Positions 1 through 11,059 of a DNA stretch of 64,000 bases are shown here, one piece after another (the first letter of the stretch is position 1; each line of letters starts with the position of its first letter). The position numbers and the translations under genes are program-made. Under the pieces are notes generated by a model. It was not told where the DNA came from. It saw only the letters and a program-made list of their open reading frames with translations, and did no database searches. The DNA is taken from NCBI GenBank assembly GCA_002682825.1, contig NOKP01000004.1, positions 927,607 through 991,606 on the forward strand, read 5' to 3'. Source of the DNA: Neonectria sp. B-13. Lineage: Eukaryota > Ascomycota > Sordariomycetes > Hypocreales > Nectriaceae.

Positions 1-1952
1 CCTCGTGTCTACTTCAGCTGTACTATGGCCCTTCATCCAATTTCGCGCTACTCAACTCCATCTACCATCAGATAGAAGGCACGCGGCCCAAATCCCCACC
101 CCGCGAAGGCGTCGAGGAAGTTGGCCCGGGCCTGGATCTCTTCAGCCATCGAAGATTGTTCTTCGGTGATTTGGCAGACAACCAGCGGCCGGCAACCATA
201 TCTGAAGATTACTCTGCCATGTTACTGGATCCTGAAACCGCGAAACGCTTACTGGAGAGATATCTCTTGACGTACTGGCATGGACTACCGGTCCTGGACA
301 AGGATACGTACAGGCGTCGTCTTGACCTCCTGTTCCGACCACCTGGAATCTTCGACTTCGACTCATCAGACACCATAATTATAATGCTGGCTATAGCGAC
401 TGGTGCATCTATGACTGGAGAAGAGGCTATTGCTGAGTTTCTGTTCCAAAAGGCCAAGCAGGGGGCCGCCAAGTTGGATGAGGTCGTCAACACACAAGTG
501 GTTCAGATACACCTGATGATGATAAGTTTCCGTCTCTCAGTAACAGCCTTCATGCACTGACATAAATTTACGGTCACTTCCAATCCGAGAGAGCCAAGCC
601 TAACTCATCATTCCTACACATCGGCAGTGCAGTAAGAAAAGCTGTCGCAGCCGGCTTGCACAAGGGCGTCTGTGTTCGCCCCGGCCAAACGCTAGAGGAC
701 GTTGAACAGCGAAGGCTATTATTCTGGAGCTTGTACTTTTGGGAGACGTACGTCTCACAAACCCCCTTATACCAAAGATGTTTGATTGTTAACGTGGAAT
801 AGCTGGATGTGCTTTGTCGTCGGTCGTCCGAGTTCCATCCCTGATCCAGGATCAAGTATCCCGGTCCCCAGTAGCCAGAAACTTCTGATTTCACTTGTCA
901 CTCTGTCTCGCATCATGTCGAAATGTGTACAGCTCATTTACAGCCCGCGGCATGATTCACTTTTGCCAGTGTGGAAAGCAGCAATGGAGATACGTGGCGA
1001 ACTGCACCGGTTTGCAGAGAAACAGATCAAAGACATGAAATTCGGCGTTGTCGGAGGCCTCAGCACTGGAGAACATGGAGTTTGTCAGGCTATGGTGTCT
1101 ACTAGTAAGTCAAGTCAAGTCTATGAAATTCAAAGGTGCTAACTAGCTAGTGTATCACCATACCTTATTATTGACATTTAGACCGTTTTTGATTCTGCGA
1201 GCAAAGTTGAACCAGGAGAAGTCAGCAGCTGTAAATGGCTCCTCGGGAACCCATCACTCCCCTCCACCGTGGCTTGACACCGCCTGCGAATATTGCTTGG
1301 ACGCTGCGAGAAATACAATCGGGTTTTTGACTGGGTCTTGCTCCACCAACATATTGTGCCATGTGAGTGGGATATGAGATGATGTTCTTTATCTGCAGCT
1401 TCTGACCAATCCCAGGACATCAAGTACCATGCCTTCTTCATCGAAGGCGCATGTTACGCCTTGGCCTTTGACATGCTCCAAGAGAAGAAGTCGGCCCATC
1501 GCAACCTCCCTTGGATTCATTCCGGATTGAGGTGTCTCCGCTCCATGATCAACAAAAGCCAGGATGCTGCCGGACAACTGCCTACCACGATCGCGGCAAT
1601 TGAGCAGATGGTCCGGTCAGTATTTCCCGACTTAGAGTTGAAGGACCAAGTGGAGCCGGAAGCACGGCAATCAGGTCCCCAACTGAGCACACATTCCGCA
1701 ATGCCAGGTCCCTCGTCCATAATCCCAGCTAGTGGGATCGGAGAGACACCGGCATTCACGTACCCCTCGATGCCATTTGGATTCGACATCACTGGGGGGA
1801 TGAACGGGACTTCGCCGTCTTCGGGTATGCGGTCGGATGACCAAATCGACTTCACCGCCGCTGATGCCGGTTGGGACATCGACTTCGGAACTATGGATAT
1901 GGAAGCGTTTCTGTCACTTGACGCAAGCCAGTCATTCAATTTTGCACCTTGA
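1..1952 (+). CDS. Fungal-specific (Zn2Cys6-family) transcription factor, 5' end outside window
   Basis: The C-terminal part of a fungal transcription factor; the DNA-binding domain and start lie left of the window. Exons are 1-521, 572-747, 803-1104, 1151-1362 and 1416-1952. The reading frame runs from base 3 and carries the hallmarks of the fungal_trans domain: a Tyr-Trp-His-Gly-Leu-Pro block for the middle homology region, an HFQ-type helix after intron 1, and the E-x-W-x-C-x-x-x-GRPSS segment across intron 2. The C-terminus is acidic and poor in Lys/Arg, as in activation domains. Introns 2-4 are GT-AG. The first (522-571) has no GT-AG solution that keeps the conserved region and is read as AT-AC. 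The ABC transporter starts 456 bp downstream on the same strand, so this protein may regulate it; that is inference. The Zn cluster itself is not visible. Confidence 0.85.
522..571 (+). other. Probable AT-AC intron in the transcription factor gene
   Basis: The 50-nt segment begins ATAAGT, has a CACTGAC branch-like motif near its 3' end, and ends TTTAC. Removing it at phase 0 joins ...HLMM to GHFQSE..., restoring the family's conserved helix. An in-frame TAA at 562-564 lies only 7 nt before the downstream exon, and there is no AG between them. ATAAGT differs from the normal GTAAGT donor by one base, so it resembles a U2-type AT-AC intron. A GT-AG alternative (donor at about 500, acceptor at about 589) would delete the conserved segment. 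Confidence 0.6.
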
Positions 1953-2408
1953 TTTTAGCAGGCATGGACGCGTGGGTCTGACCCAACAAAGGTGAAGGGT
2001 GGGTCTTTCTGAGTCTGACTCTTCGGTGTTCGGAGCATTCAGCTTTAACAATTACGCTGAGGATCCGCTTGGAGGATTTGTCAGAATGATGACGGGCGTA
2101 CAAATACTGAGATTCTGCTACTCCTCGCTTAATGATTCGTCAGTGGTGGTCAATTCCAATCTGGTAGATGGGTCGTGGCTTGGTGGAAATACGGTAGATG
2201 GCGGATATCCGGCATTACGGATATAGGAGTCATCCCTGGGCTGGTTGCCGGTCTTACAAACTCATATATACCAGGGAGGCTTTAGATAGAGATAATTCAT
2301 GAGAATCAGTTCTTACAAGATCCGGTAGTTCTACATTGTCGCTGTTGTCGCGAGAGGAGAAAATCATCGCCAAAATCACCAATCTCCTTGAGCAGAGCAA
2401 TAGTCGTC
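1953..2408. other. Intergenic region, transcription factor to ABC transporter
   Basis: The 456 bp hold the 3' end of the transcription factor gene and the promoter and 5' leader of the ABC transporter. A TATATA motif lies near 2264. No further gene is visible. Confidence 0.5.
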
Positions 2409-5400
2409 ATGTCGTCCACACCAACCGACGCTGGCACTATAGCTGAAGTGCCTGTCCAACCCGTGCTTCACGGTCAAGGATCTCAATTCGAGTCATCCAG
2501 TGAGACTGACGTGGAACCTGAAGGCGTTGACCAGGAGAGAGGAAAGGACTTCATCCAGAAACACCTCACGCTCACCTTTAAGGATATCTCCGTACGAGTG
2601 ACGGCCCCAGACGAGGCTCTTGCAGAGACTCTGTGGTCCAGGGTTGATCCTCGACAAATCCTGGATCTATTCCATCGTGGTAACCGACCGAAGAGAGTAA
2701 GCAATTGGAGTTACAACTTGGTTATGAACCTGGCTTTGCTAACGGCTTTAGACTATCCTACATGAAGTAACGGGACAAGTTAACCCAGGAGAGATGGTAT
2801 GTAACAAGTTGTCAACCAATTTAGTCTCTGCTAATTCATCAGCTCCTCGTGTTGGGTCGACCTGCATCCGGCTGCACCTCTCTACTTCGCGTGTTGTCCA
2901 ATCACCGAGAGTCGTTTCAGGAAGTTGTCGGAGAAACGCGATACGGCAGCATGGACCACAATGAGACGAAGAAGTTCCGCCAGCAGATTGTTTTCAACAC
3001 CGAAGGTTCGTTAGACATTTGGAGATTGTTATCAAGACACTAACGAGTTGACAGATGACATTCATTTCCCGACCTTGACTGTCAACCAAACGATGAAGTT
3101 TGCACTTCGGAACAAGGTCCCCCGTGAGAGGCCCGAGCATGTGGAAAAGAAACACCACTTTGTACAGGACATGCGAAACAACATTCTTGACTCTCTAGGT
3201 ATTGGCCACACGAAGAAGACCTTGGTTGGAAACGAATTCATCCGTGGTGTCTCGGGCGGTGAGAGAAAGCGAGTGTCTCTTGCGGAAGTCATGGCCAGCC
3301 AGGTTTGTTCTTCAAGCGTACCCCAAGCCCGTGTTGTCAAAGACTAACATCATTCTCAGAGTCCTTTGCAATTTTGGGACCAGCCAACTCGAGGCCTCGA
3401 CTCCAAAACAGCACTCGAGTTCGTGGAAACCTTGCGAAGAGATGCTAACATCAACGGCAAATCCATCGTCGTAACGACCTACCAGGCTGGAAACGGCATC
3501 TTCGACGCATTCAACAAAGTCCTTGTCCTTGCCGACGGTCGCGTAATATACTACGGCCTCCGCACCGCCGCCAAGTCGTATTTCGAGGACATGGGATTTA
3601 TCTGCCCGAGGGGAGCAAACGTCGCCGACTTCCTTACATCTGTCACGGTGAAGACGGAGCGCGAGATTGCGCCTGGGTTTGAGCACCGAGTCCCGAACAC
3701 GCCTGAAGAGTTTGAGAGGGCCTACAAGCAGAGCGATACTTGTCAACTCATGAGAGAGCTCATACAACAGCCAGAGAGTCTTCATCATCAAGTGGAAGAC
3801 CTGAAGCTGGCTGTCGATAGAGAGAAGAGGGAGCGAAGGTGGAAGTTGGGCACGCGAGGTGTTTACACCGCTGGCATGCGAGAACAAATCCTCAACTGCA
3901 CGCAGAGGTATGATAACACGAATCCTCCTTTCTCATTGCTGAATTCTAACATTATAGGCAATGGCAAATCATGATGGGCGACCGTCTCTCGCTCGCCATC
4001 AAAGTCGTCTCCGCCACTATCCAAGCCCTCGTTTGTGGGAGTCTCTTTTACAACCTCCCCGAAACTAGCGAATCCATCTTTCTCCGTCCCGGAGTTCTTT
4101 TTTTCCCCATTCTATATTTCCTGCTGGAGTCGATGTCAGAGACCACCGCATCTTTCATGGGACGTCCCATCCTGGTACGGCACAAACGATTCGGATTTTA
4201 TCGCCCTACTGCCTTTTGCATCGCCAACGCCATCACCGATATTCCTGTGGTGATGTTCCAAGTCACCTGTTTCACTCTCATCATCTACTTCATGAGCGGG
4301 ATGCAGACCGATGCTGGCAAGTTCTTCACTTGCTGGATCGTTGTCAATGCAAGCACCCTGTGCTTTTGTCAGTTGTTCAGAGCGGTTGGAGCCATGTTTA
4401 GCAACTTTGGAACAGCCAGCTACGTTTCTGGCTTGCTATCAACCGTCTTCTTTGTCTATGGCGGTAAGTCGACGAAACGTTTACCTCCCTCAAGTCACTC
4501 TTTCCCTTTTCTGATCCATTTCTAGGTTACTTGATCCCCTTCAGCAAGATGCACCCCTGGTTCCGCTGGATCTTCTACCTCAATCCTGGTGCCTATGCAT
4601 TTGAATCGCTCATGGCAAACGAGTTCAATGGGCTTCAGCTTAATTGTGTTTCCCCACAGTACATTCCATTCGGTGGTGGCTACGACAACCAAACTGCGGA
4701 CTACAGAGGCTGCACCGTTCTGGGCAGTGAATCGGGAATGATTGACGGTGTTGACTACGTGCAAAAGCAGTATAGCTACTCTTCTGGGCATATCTGGCGA
4801 GGTTTCGGCGTCATTGTTGGATTCTGGATCTTCCTCATTGCTTTGACGTCTCTAGGATTCGAGCTTAGGAACAGCCATGGAGGATCGTCTGTCTTGCTCT
4901 ATAAGAGAGGCGCACGAACCAAGAGATCGTTGGATCCAGAAATGGCAGCTGGCCAGGCCCCCGAACGCTCTTTGCAAACGACTTCCAAGACAACCAAGCA
5001 ATCGACATTCTCGTGGCATGATCTGGACTACTACGTTCAGTACCAAGGCGCTCAGAAGCAGCTCTTGAACAAGGTGTTTGGCTTTGTCCAACCAGGAAGC
5101 CTCGTGGCTTTGATGGGTTGCTCTGGAGCTGGAAAAACGACGTAAGCAACTGAATCCTTCTCTTGAACTTTGTTCCATTGCTAAACGCTTTTTTGCAGGC
5201 TATTGGACGTCCTCGCGCAGCGAAAAGATGCAGGCGAAATTCGAGGTTCTATCTTAATTGACGGAAAGCCTCAGGGCATCTCTTTCCAGAGAATGACCGG
5301 ATACTGCGAGCAAATGGATGTGCATGAGGCGACTTCTACCGTGAGGGAAGCGTTGCTTTTTTCAGCCTTGCTACGTCAGCCGCAAGAAATTCCCCACGAC

Positions 5401-7275
5401 GAGAAGATATCCTACGTTGATCACATCATCAATCTCTTGGAACTCGAAGACATCTGCGACGCTATCATTGGAAGTAAGTGGCAGACGCAAACAATATCAA
5501 CAGGATTGTATACTGACTATCGAAGACCCTGGTGCCGGTCTTAGCATCGAACAGAGGAAGCGTCTTACCTTGGCTGTTGAATTGGTTGCGAAGCCGACTC
5601 TTCTATTCCTGGATGAGCCGACGTCTGGATTGGATGGCCAGTCTGCCTTTAACATCGTTCGCTTCATGCGTCGGCTCGTGGATGGAGGCCAAGCTGTTCT
5701 CTGCACCATCCACCAGCCGTCAGCTGTACTTTTCGACGCATTTGATTCTCTTCTTTTGTTGGCTAAGGGAGGAAAAATGACATATTTTGGAGAGAGTGAG
5801 TTTCATTTGTCTCATTTCCCTGTCCACAGGCTTACACAACTATAGCTGGACAATATTCCGACACTCTGCTCGACTACTTCGCTAGAAACGGGGCCCCGTG
5901 TCCCGAAGGCGTTAACCCAGCAGAGCACATCGTTGAAGTTATCCAAGGTAACACAGAAGTCGCAATCGATTGGGTTGATGTGTGGAACCAATCTCCCGAG
6001 CGCCAGGCAGCCCTTGACAAACTAGAGAAGCTGAACGAAGAAGCTGTGTCCAAAAACCTGGGTGTGGAGGAAGACATGGCGAGCTTTGCAACTTCGAAGT
6101 GGTTCCAGTGGAAGATGGTTCTTCATCGTCAAATGATCCAGCTCTGGCGATCTCCCGTAAGGTTTCTTTGAAATTCGTGGGCATTCAAATACTAATCCTG
6201 TCTTAGGACTACGTGTGGAACAAGATCAACCTGCACGTTTTCGCGGCCTTGTTCAGTGGATTCACATTCTGGATGATTGGCGATGGCACGTTTGACCTAC
6301 AGCTGCGACTTTTCTCGATATTCAACTTCATCTTTGTTGCTCCAGGCTGCATCAACCAGATGCAACCTTACTTCCTCCACAACCGAGACCTTTTCGAGAC
6401 AAGGGAAAAGAAGGTTCGTTGTTCTCGACTGGCCTATTCCTTCCAATATTGACACGAATCTTAGTCCAAAACCTACCACTGGATTGCTTTTATTGGATCT
6501 CAAACTGTGTCTGAAATCCCCTATCTTATTCTATGTGCGACGGTGTACTTTGGCTGTTGGTATTTCACCGCCGGATTTCCGGTAGAGGCTCGGATCTCGG
6601 GACATATCTATCTTCAGATGATCTGTACGTGGAGGCTTCTTCTTTCTGCTCACAGCGCCTTCAACTGACTTTGTCTTCTGCAGTCTACGAGTTCCTCTAC
6701 ACCTCAGTCGGTCAGGCGATCGCCGCCTATGCGCCCAACGAATACTTCGCAGCGATCATGAACCCCCTGCTCATTGGTGCCGGCATGATTTCATTCTGTG
6801 GTGTCGTTATGCCATATGAAGCCATGCAGCCGTTCTGGAAGTACTGGATTTACTACCTTGATCCCTTTCACTATCTGTTTGGGGGCCTATTGGGTCCTGT
6901 CATCTGGGACGTCGAAGTCAACTGTCGGCCTGAGGAGTACACCTCATTCAGTGCCCCAGATGGACAGACGTGCGGCGAGTACATGGCTGAGTTCCTTAGT
7001 TCTAATACGGGATACGTGGCGGATCTCAACGCCACCGAGAACTGTCAATACTGTGCCTATTCCACAGGAGCCGAGTATGCCAAGACATTCAACCTTCAGC
7101 AAGAATATTACGGCTGGCGAGATGTGAGTACCAAAGGATTCGAGTTCTACGATGGCTTGCTAACGAAGAGAAATAGACTGGAATCACTGCCCTTTTCTGC
7201 ATTTCGTCCTATGCTTTGGTCTTTCTGATGATGAAGCTGAGAAGCAAGAAGACCAAGAGTGCGAGATCGGAGTAA
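2409..7275 (+). CDS. PDR-type (ABCG) full-size ABC transporter
   Basis: Plasma-membrane drug or lipid efflux pump of the fungal pleiotropic drug resistance class, 1391 residues in the order NBD1-TMD1-NBD2-TMD2. There are 14 exons: 2409-2696, 2752-2796, 2843-3005, 3055-3302, 3360-3907, 3958-4463, 4526-5141, 5199-5473, 5526-5795, 5846-6156, 6207-6413, 6465-6624, 6684-7123 and 7177-7275. NBD1 has the degenerate PDR Walker A (GRPASGCTS, Cys in place of Lys), a good signature (VSGGERKR) and an altered Walker B ([11 protein letters not shown]). NBD2 has a canonical Walker A (GCSGAGKTT), a weak signature (LSIEQRKR) and Walker B ([12 protein letters not shown]). This asymmetry is normal for the class. 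The protein is shorter than most PDR pumps (about 1450-1500) because of a short N-terminus. All introns are GT-AG. The upstream regulator gene suggests coupled control; the substrate is unknown. Confidence 0.93.
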
Positions 7276-7891
7276 TGCCAAGAGATAATCAAATTGGAGA
7301 ACCGTACTGGGTTATGAAGCAGTACATTTGAATGGGAAGACTCATGTAGAATGCAACGGTATTGAGTTTACAGGATGGGAACTTAGAAGGAGTTACGACT
7401 TAGAAGGTAGAAAACATAGACAGATAGAAACAGCCCAACAGGACGCGGCGGATCCTAAAGATTGTAATCAAGGCACGGAGAAATATACTTGCCTGCTAAG
7501 AGGAAATCTTTCCACATCGATAAATTTATTTCATTGATTGACACCGTTTTCCCTCGTCCCATGTCATAATTGCCTCGCGGTTTCGTACAGTACGCGCTTC
7601 CTCGCGAAGCTTATCTCAATCCACTATCTCATCTCACTAGAGTCCACATCAAGTTGGCTAGTAACATTACAAGTTTGCACGCTCAAGATAAGAGAATCAA
7701 CACGGCGTTACTGCTTCCAACTTTACGACCCAGAAGTGCGTATCGAGGAGTGCTCCGCTTGCGTTTTTCATGACGAAACGCTCGGTGAGTAAGTCTCCCT
7801 CCTGCCTTATTCCCGACTCCTAATACTTGAACCGACTAAAGACTGGTTGGTCTTGTGTGATATTATGTTGCTTCTCTACATCTCTTTCATA
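7276..7891. other. Convergent intergenic region
   Basis: The 3' ends of the ABC transporter and the PRPP amidotransferase genes face each other here. Short open frames look random and I see no further gene. Confidence 0.5.
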
Positions 7892-10273
7892 CTATTTCTC
7901 GTGAATCGTAAGTCCGCTTGCGAGGTTATGAAGGCTGTTAAAACGTTGGTTAGTAATCGCAGAGCAATTTCAATATCGGTAACCACATACCTGATGTCCT
8001 CTCGTTCCTCTGGGATTCTGGCTTCGTCGCCCTCCGGTAGCCCGTTGACAGGTCCCGAACTGGTGACCAGACTTCCTATCCCACTTCGAAGATCGCTCAA
8101 GTGCTCAAAATATCCCTCCGGCACCTCTGTGACATACTTGCCGCAGAAAACGCCCACTTCAAAGTCTTCGACCTGACTCGTACTCTCGGCCGCTTCCATG
8201 CATGCAGCCTTCAATCCGTCCTTCCCGTCAAGGTCCTGGAAGATGACGTCGTCGGCACCAATATACTCGGCAATTTCTTGCCGCGTCTTGCCATGCGCGA
8301 CCAAATCTTTGACACGAAGGGTTAACACAACGTGGAACAAATTTGATGAAGGAGTTATTGTCTCAGGGACAAGTTCTTACCAGCAGGGTCCGCGAGGTCT
8401 ATGCCATACTTCATATATAATTAGCGTTGTTTTTAATACAAATCAACAACCAAACTTACAATATGTGGATGTGTGCATTCTGGGGAGCACGAAACGAATA
8501 CGACGCGAGCCGCTCCTGCTTCCCTAGCCATTTGAACCTAGAAGATACTTCTATCAGCGATGCCTCTTGTGGGTGAAATTGCAAGAAGTCGACTTACGAT
8601 TTGTCGGGATGTAGCTAATACGTTAGTTAGCCTAAATATACACTAAAAAGGGGGTTTACTTACTGCCACGGACGAGGCTGTCGTCCACGATGATCAAATT
8701 CTTCCCTCGGAACTCTGAGTCGATGGGCGAGAGTTTGCGGCGGACACTCTTTTGCCGCAGAGTTTGGTTGGGAAGGATGAAAGTGCGGTGGACGTATCGG
8801 TTCTTGATGAGAGCAGTCACGTACGGCTTCCCTAGCTTCTCAGCCAAAGTCGCTGCCGCGATATTACTCGTCTATAGGCAAAATATTAGCTTGTGTAATC
8901 GATGTGTAGTGGAGAATTATATACCTCAGGGACTGGGATGACTAGGAACTCGGTTAGTACTTTCTCAAAGCGAAAAGAACGTGTACAAATATAACTTACC
9001 GGCATCGATATCCGCAATCCCTTTCTCTCCAAGGACTTCCCTGATCTTCTTCGCCAACTTCTCTCCCATGTTTTGACGACTGCGGTACACGGAGATACCA
9101 TCAATGCAGGAGTCTGGGCGCGCGAAGTAGACATATTCGAAGCAGTCTGGTGTGTAAGATTTCCTCTCGACGATTTGGCGAGATTTGATGGATCCACCTT
9201 TCTCAATGAAGACGGCTTGACCCGGCAGCACATCGACGATATCACTGAAGCCAAGCTGCTTCAAGGCAACAGATTCCGAAGCCATAAAGTAATCCTTCAC
9301 TCCAGGTAAAGTAGCAGAGGGTCGTGATCCAAGGCAGAGTGGGCGGATTCCATTGGCATCTCTATTTTAATTAGATTCTGTGGACCAGAATAGGCGCATG
9401 TGGATGTGACTTGCCTGAAGCCCAGGATTCCGAAGCCTGCGATCATCGCAGTACATGCGAATGCTCCTTGACACTTTTCATACACATCACCCAACGCAGT
9501 AAAGATGTCGTCCGAGTTGGCACGAGTCTTGCCGAGCTTTTGAAGACCATTTGCGAAAATGTTCAGGCTAGAGGGCAGAAGTCAGTGCATTCTGGTCCAG
9601 GTGTTAACAAGTATAAGTCGGGAATACGCACAGGAGCTCCGAGTCCGAATCAGAGTTGACATGGCGGAGAGCTTCCTCATCTAGAAACTTGCGAAGGTAC
9701 TCAGTGTTTATGAGGTTACCATTCACACCCATCGAGATTCCAAACGGCGAGTTGACGTAAAAAGGCTGCGCTTCAGACCTACAGTCCCAATCTCTGTCAG
9801 TGATCCTACAGAGTGTAGTCCTGAGGGCAGCACGTACGCAGAAGACGTTCCCATGGTTGGATAGCGCAAATGGCCCAGTCCTTTGACAGTTAGTTTCCAT
9901 AAAACGTATGAACCGCATTGGCTTACCCATATAGCCCGGAAGTTGTTGGATGTTTCTTTCGGCAAAGACCTTGGCAGCCATCCCATTGCCCTTGCACTGG
10001 TAGACCCTTCCGCCTTGGCATACCGTAATACCCGCAGCATCCTGTCCACGCTGCTCCATATAGCAGTGTTAGTATCAGAATCTTCAAATACTATAGAAAA
10101 TAACTATGGAGGGTTACTGACGTGCTGCAACAGGTAAAGAGATTCATGCAAGTCGATGGCGGCCGTGGTTGCCTTCGAGTCGCCCAGCTGAGCGAAAGTC
10201 AGTATTCGCGGCTGAGTTGTACCAGGGTTTAAAGTAACGGGTAACAAACCAGCAGGGCGGTAACACCACACAT
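7892..10273 (-). CDS. ADE4: Amidophosphoribosyltransferase (glutamine PRPP amidotransferase), 14 exons
   Basis: Cytosolic first enzyme of de novo purine synthesis: PRPP plus glutamine gives phosphoribosylamine. The 541-residue product starts MCGVTALL, exposing Cys2, the glutaminase nucleophile, and continues with QHRGQDAAG and GLGHLRYPT. The C-terminal phosphoribosyltransferase domain has the PRPP motif [14 protein letters not shown]. Exons from the 5' end are 10273-10250, 10187-10122, 10050-9927, 9880-9838, 9778-9632, 9567-9415, 9361-9000, 8941-8925, 8871-8664, 8614-8598, 8537-8460, 8408-8381, 8306-7991 and 7934-7892, totalling 1626 nt. Two exons are only 17 nt and one is 28 nt. Intron 6 (9362-9414) is GC-AG with a CAG/GCAAGT donor. 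The last intron hides the natural C-terminus (...REDISLHN...). Thirteen introns seem many for a fungal housekeeping enzyme, so this could be a second copy rather than the only ADE4; the sequence alone cannot say. Confidence 0.95.
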
Positions 10274-11059
10274 TTTCGAATACGAACCTAAATGAACTTG
10301 AATAAGACGTCTGGGATTAGCTATGAGATGGAAGCCGGAAGAAAATTTTCTACTCCGGCTTGCGCGGGACTTTCCAGCAACTTTGTTTGGTTGGTGAAGG
10401 TGCCTCGAGAATACGCACGTGATATACGGACCAATTTGCCCTATTAATCCGGGAGTGGATCAAATGCCAGAGACAGCCCGTCAGAACCTACGTCGTCGCC
10501 TTGAAGATTTATGGGTGTCACTCTCCTTCACGTCGGTCAGGCATTTGACAATCTAAATTCGTAGATTTTCTGTCGTCGAACTGCGACATGCGATATCGGA
10601 ATACATAGGACGTGCGCATTGGAAGCGTAAGCTGAGATACGGAGGGTAAGGTAAGCTCACTATTGATCCTTGATAGGAATCAGCCAATCTTACCCGAACA
10701 GGGGTGCGAGTTTCACTCTTACACTAGGGGTACCTCCCTTCGGCTTAGCTAGTAATACAGGACCTAAACAAACGTACTAGCTCTCACTCCGGCATCTTTC
10801 CATCACTACTTACCTGATTTGTCTCGAGAGTATTTTGTAAGAAATACACAGGACAGGTCAGGCGCCTTACAAGACCTACGATGTCAGTTTGATGACCCCT
10901 GTCTCGGTTGTAGTGTGCACAGCCTCTAGTAATAATAACCCTATCTAGTGTTGCAGTAGCCACGTTGATGAGAATGGATGGAACGATATTTACTCGTCTC
11001 GAATATTTACACAACATTTTTCTCTGCCGACACCTAGCGCACACTCAAAATCCTTCGAA
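10274..11059. other. Intergenic region upstream of ADE4-type gene
   Basis: The 786 bp hold the promoter side of the amidotransferase gene and the 3' side of the feruloyl esterase gene. No coding frame with protein-like composition and no RNA gene was seen. Confidence 0.5.
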
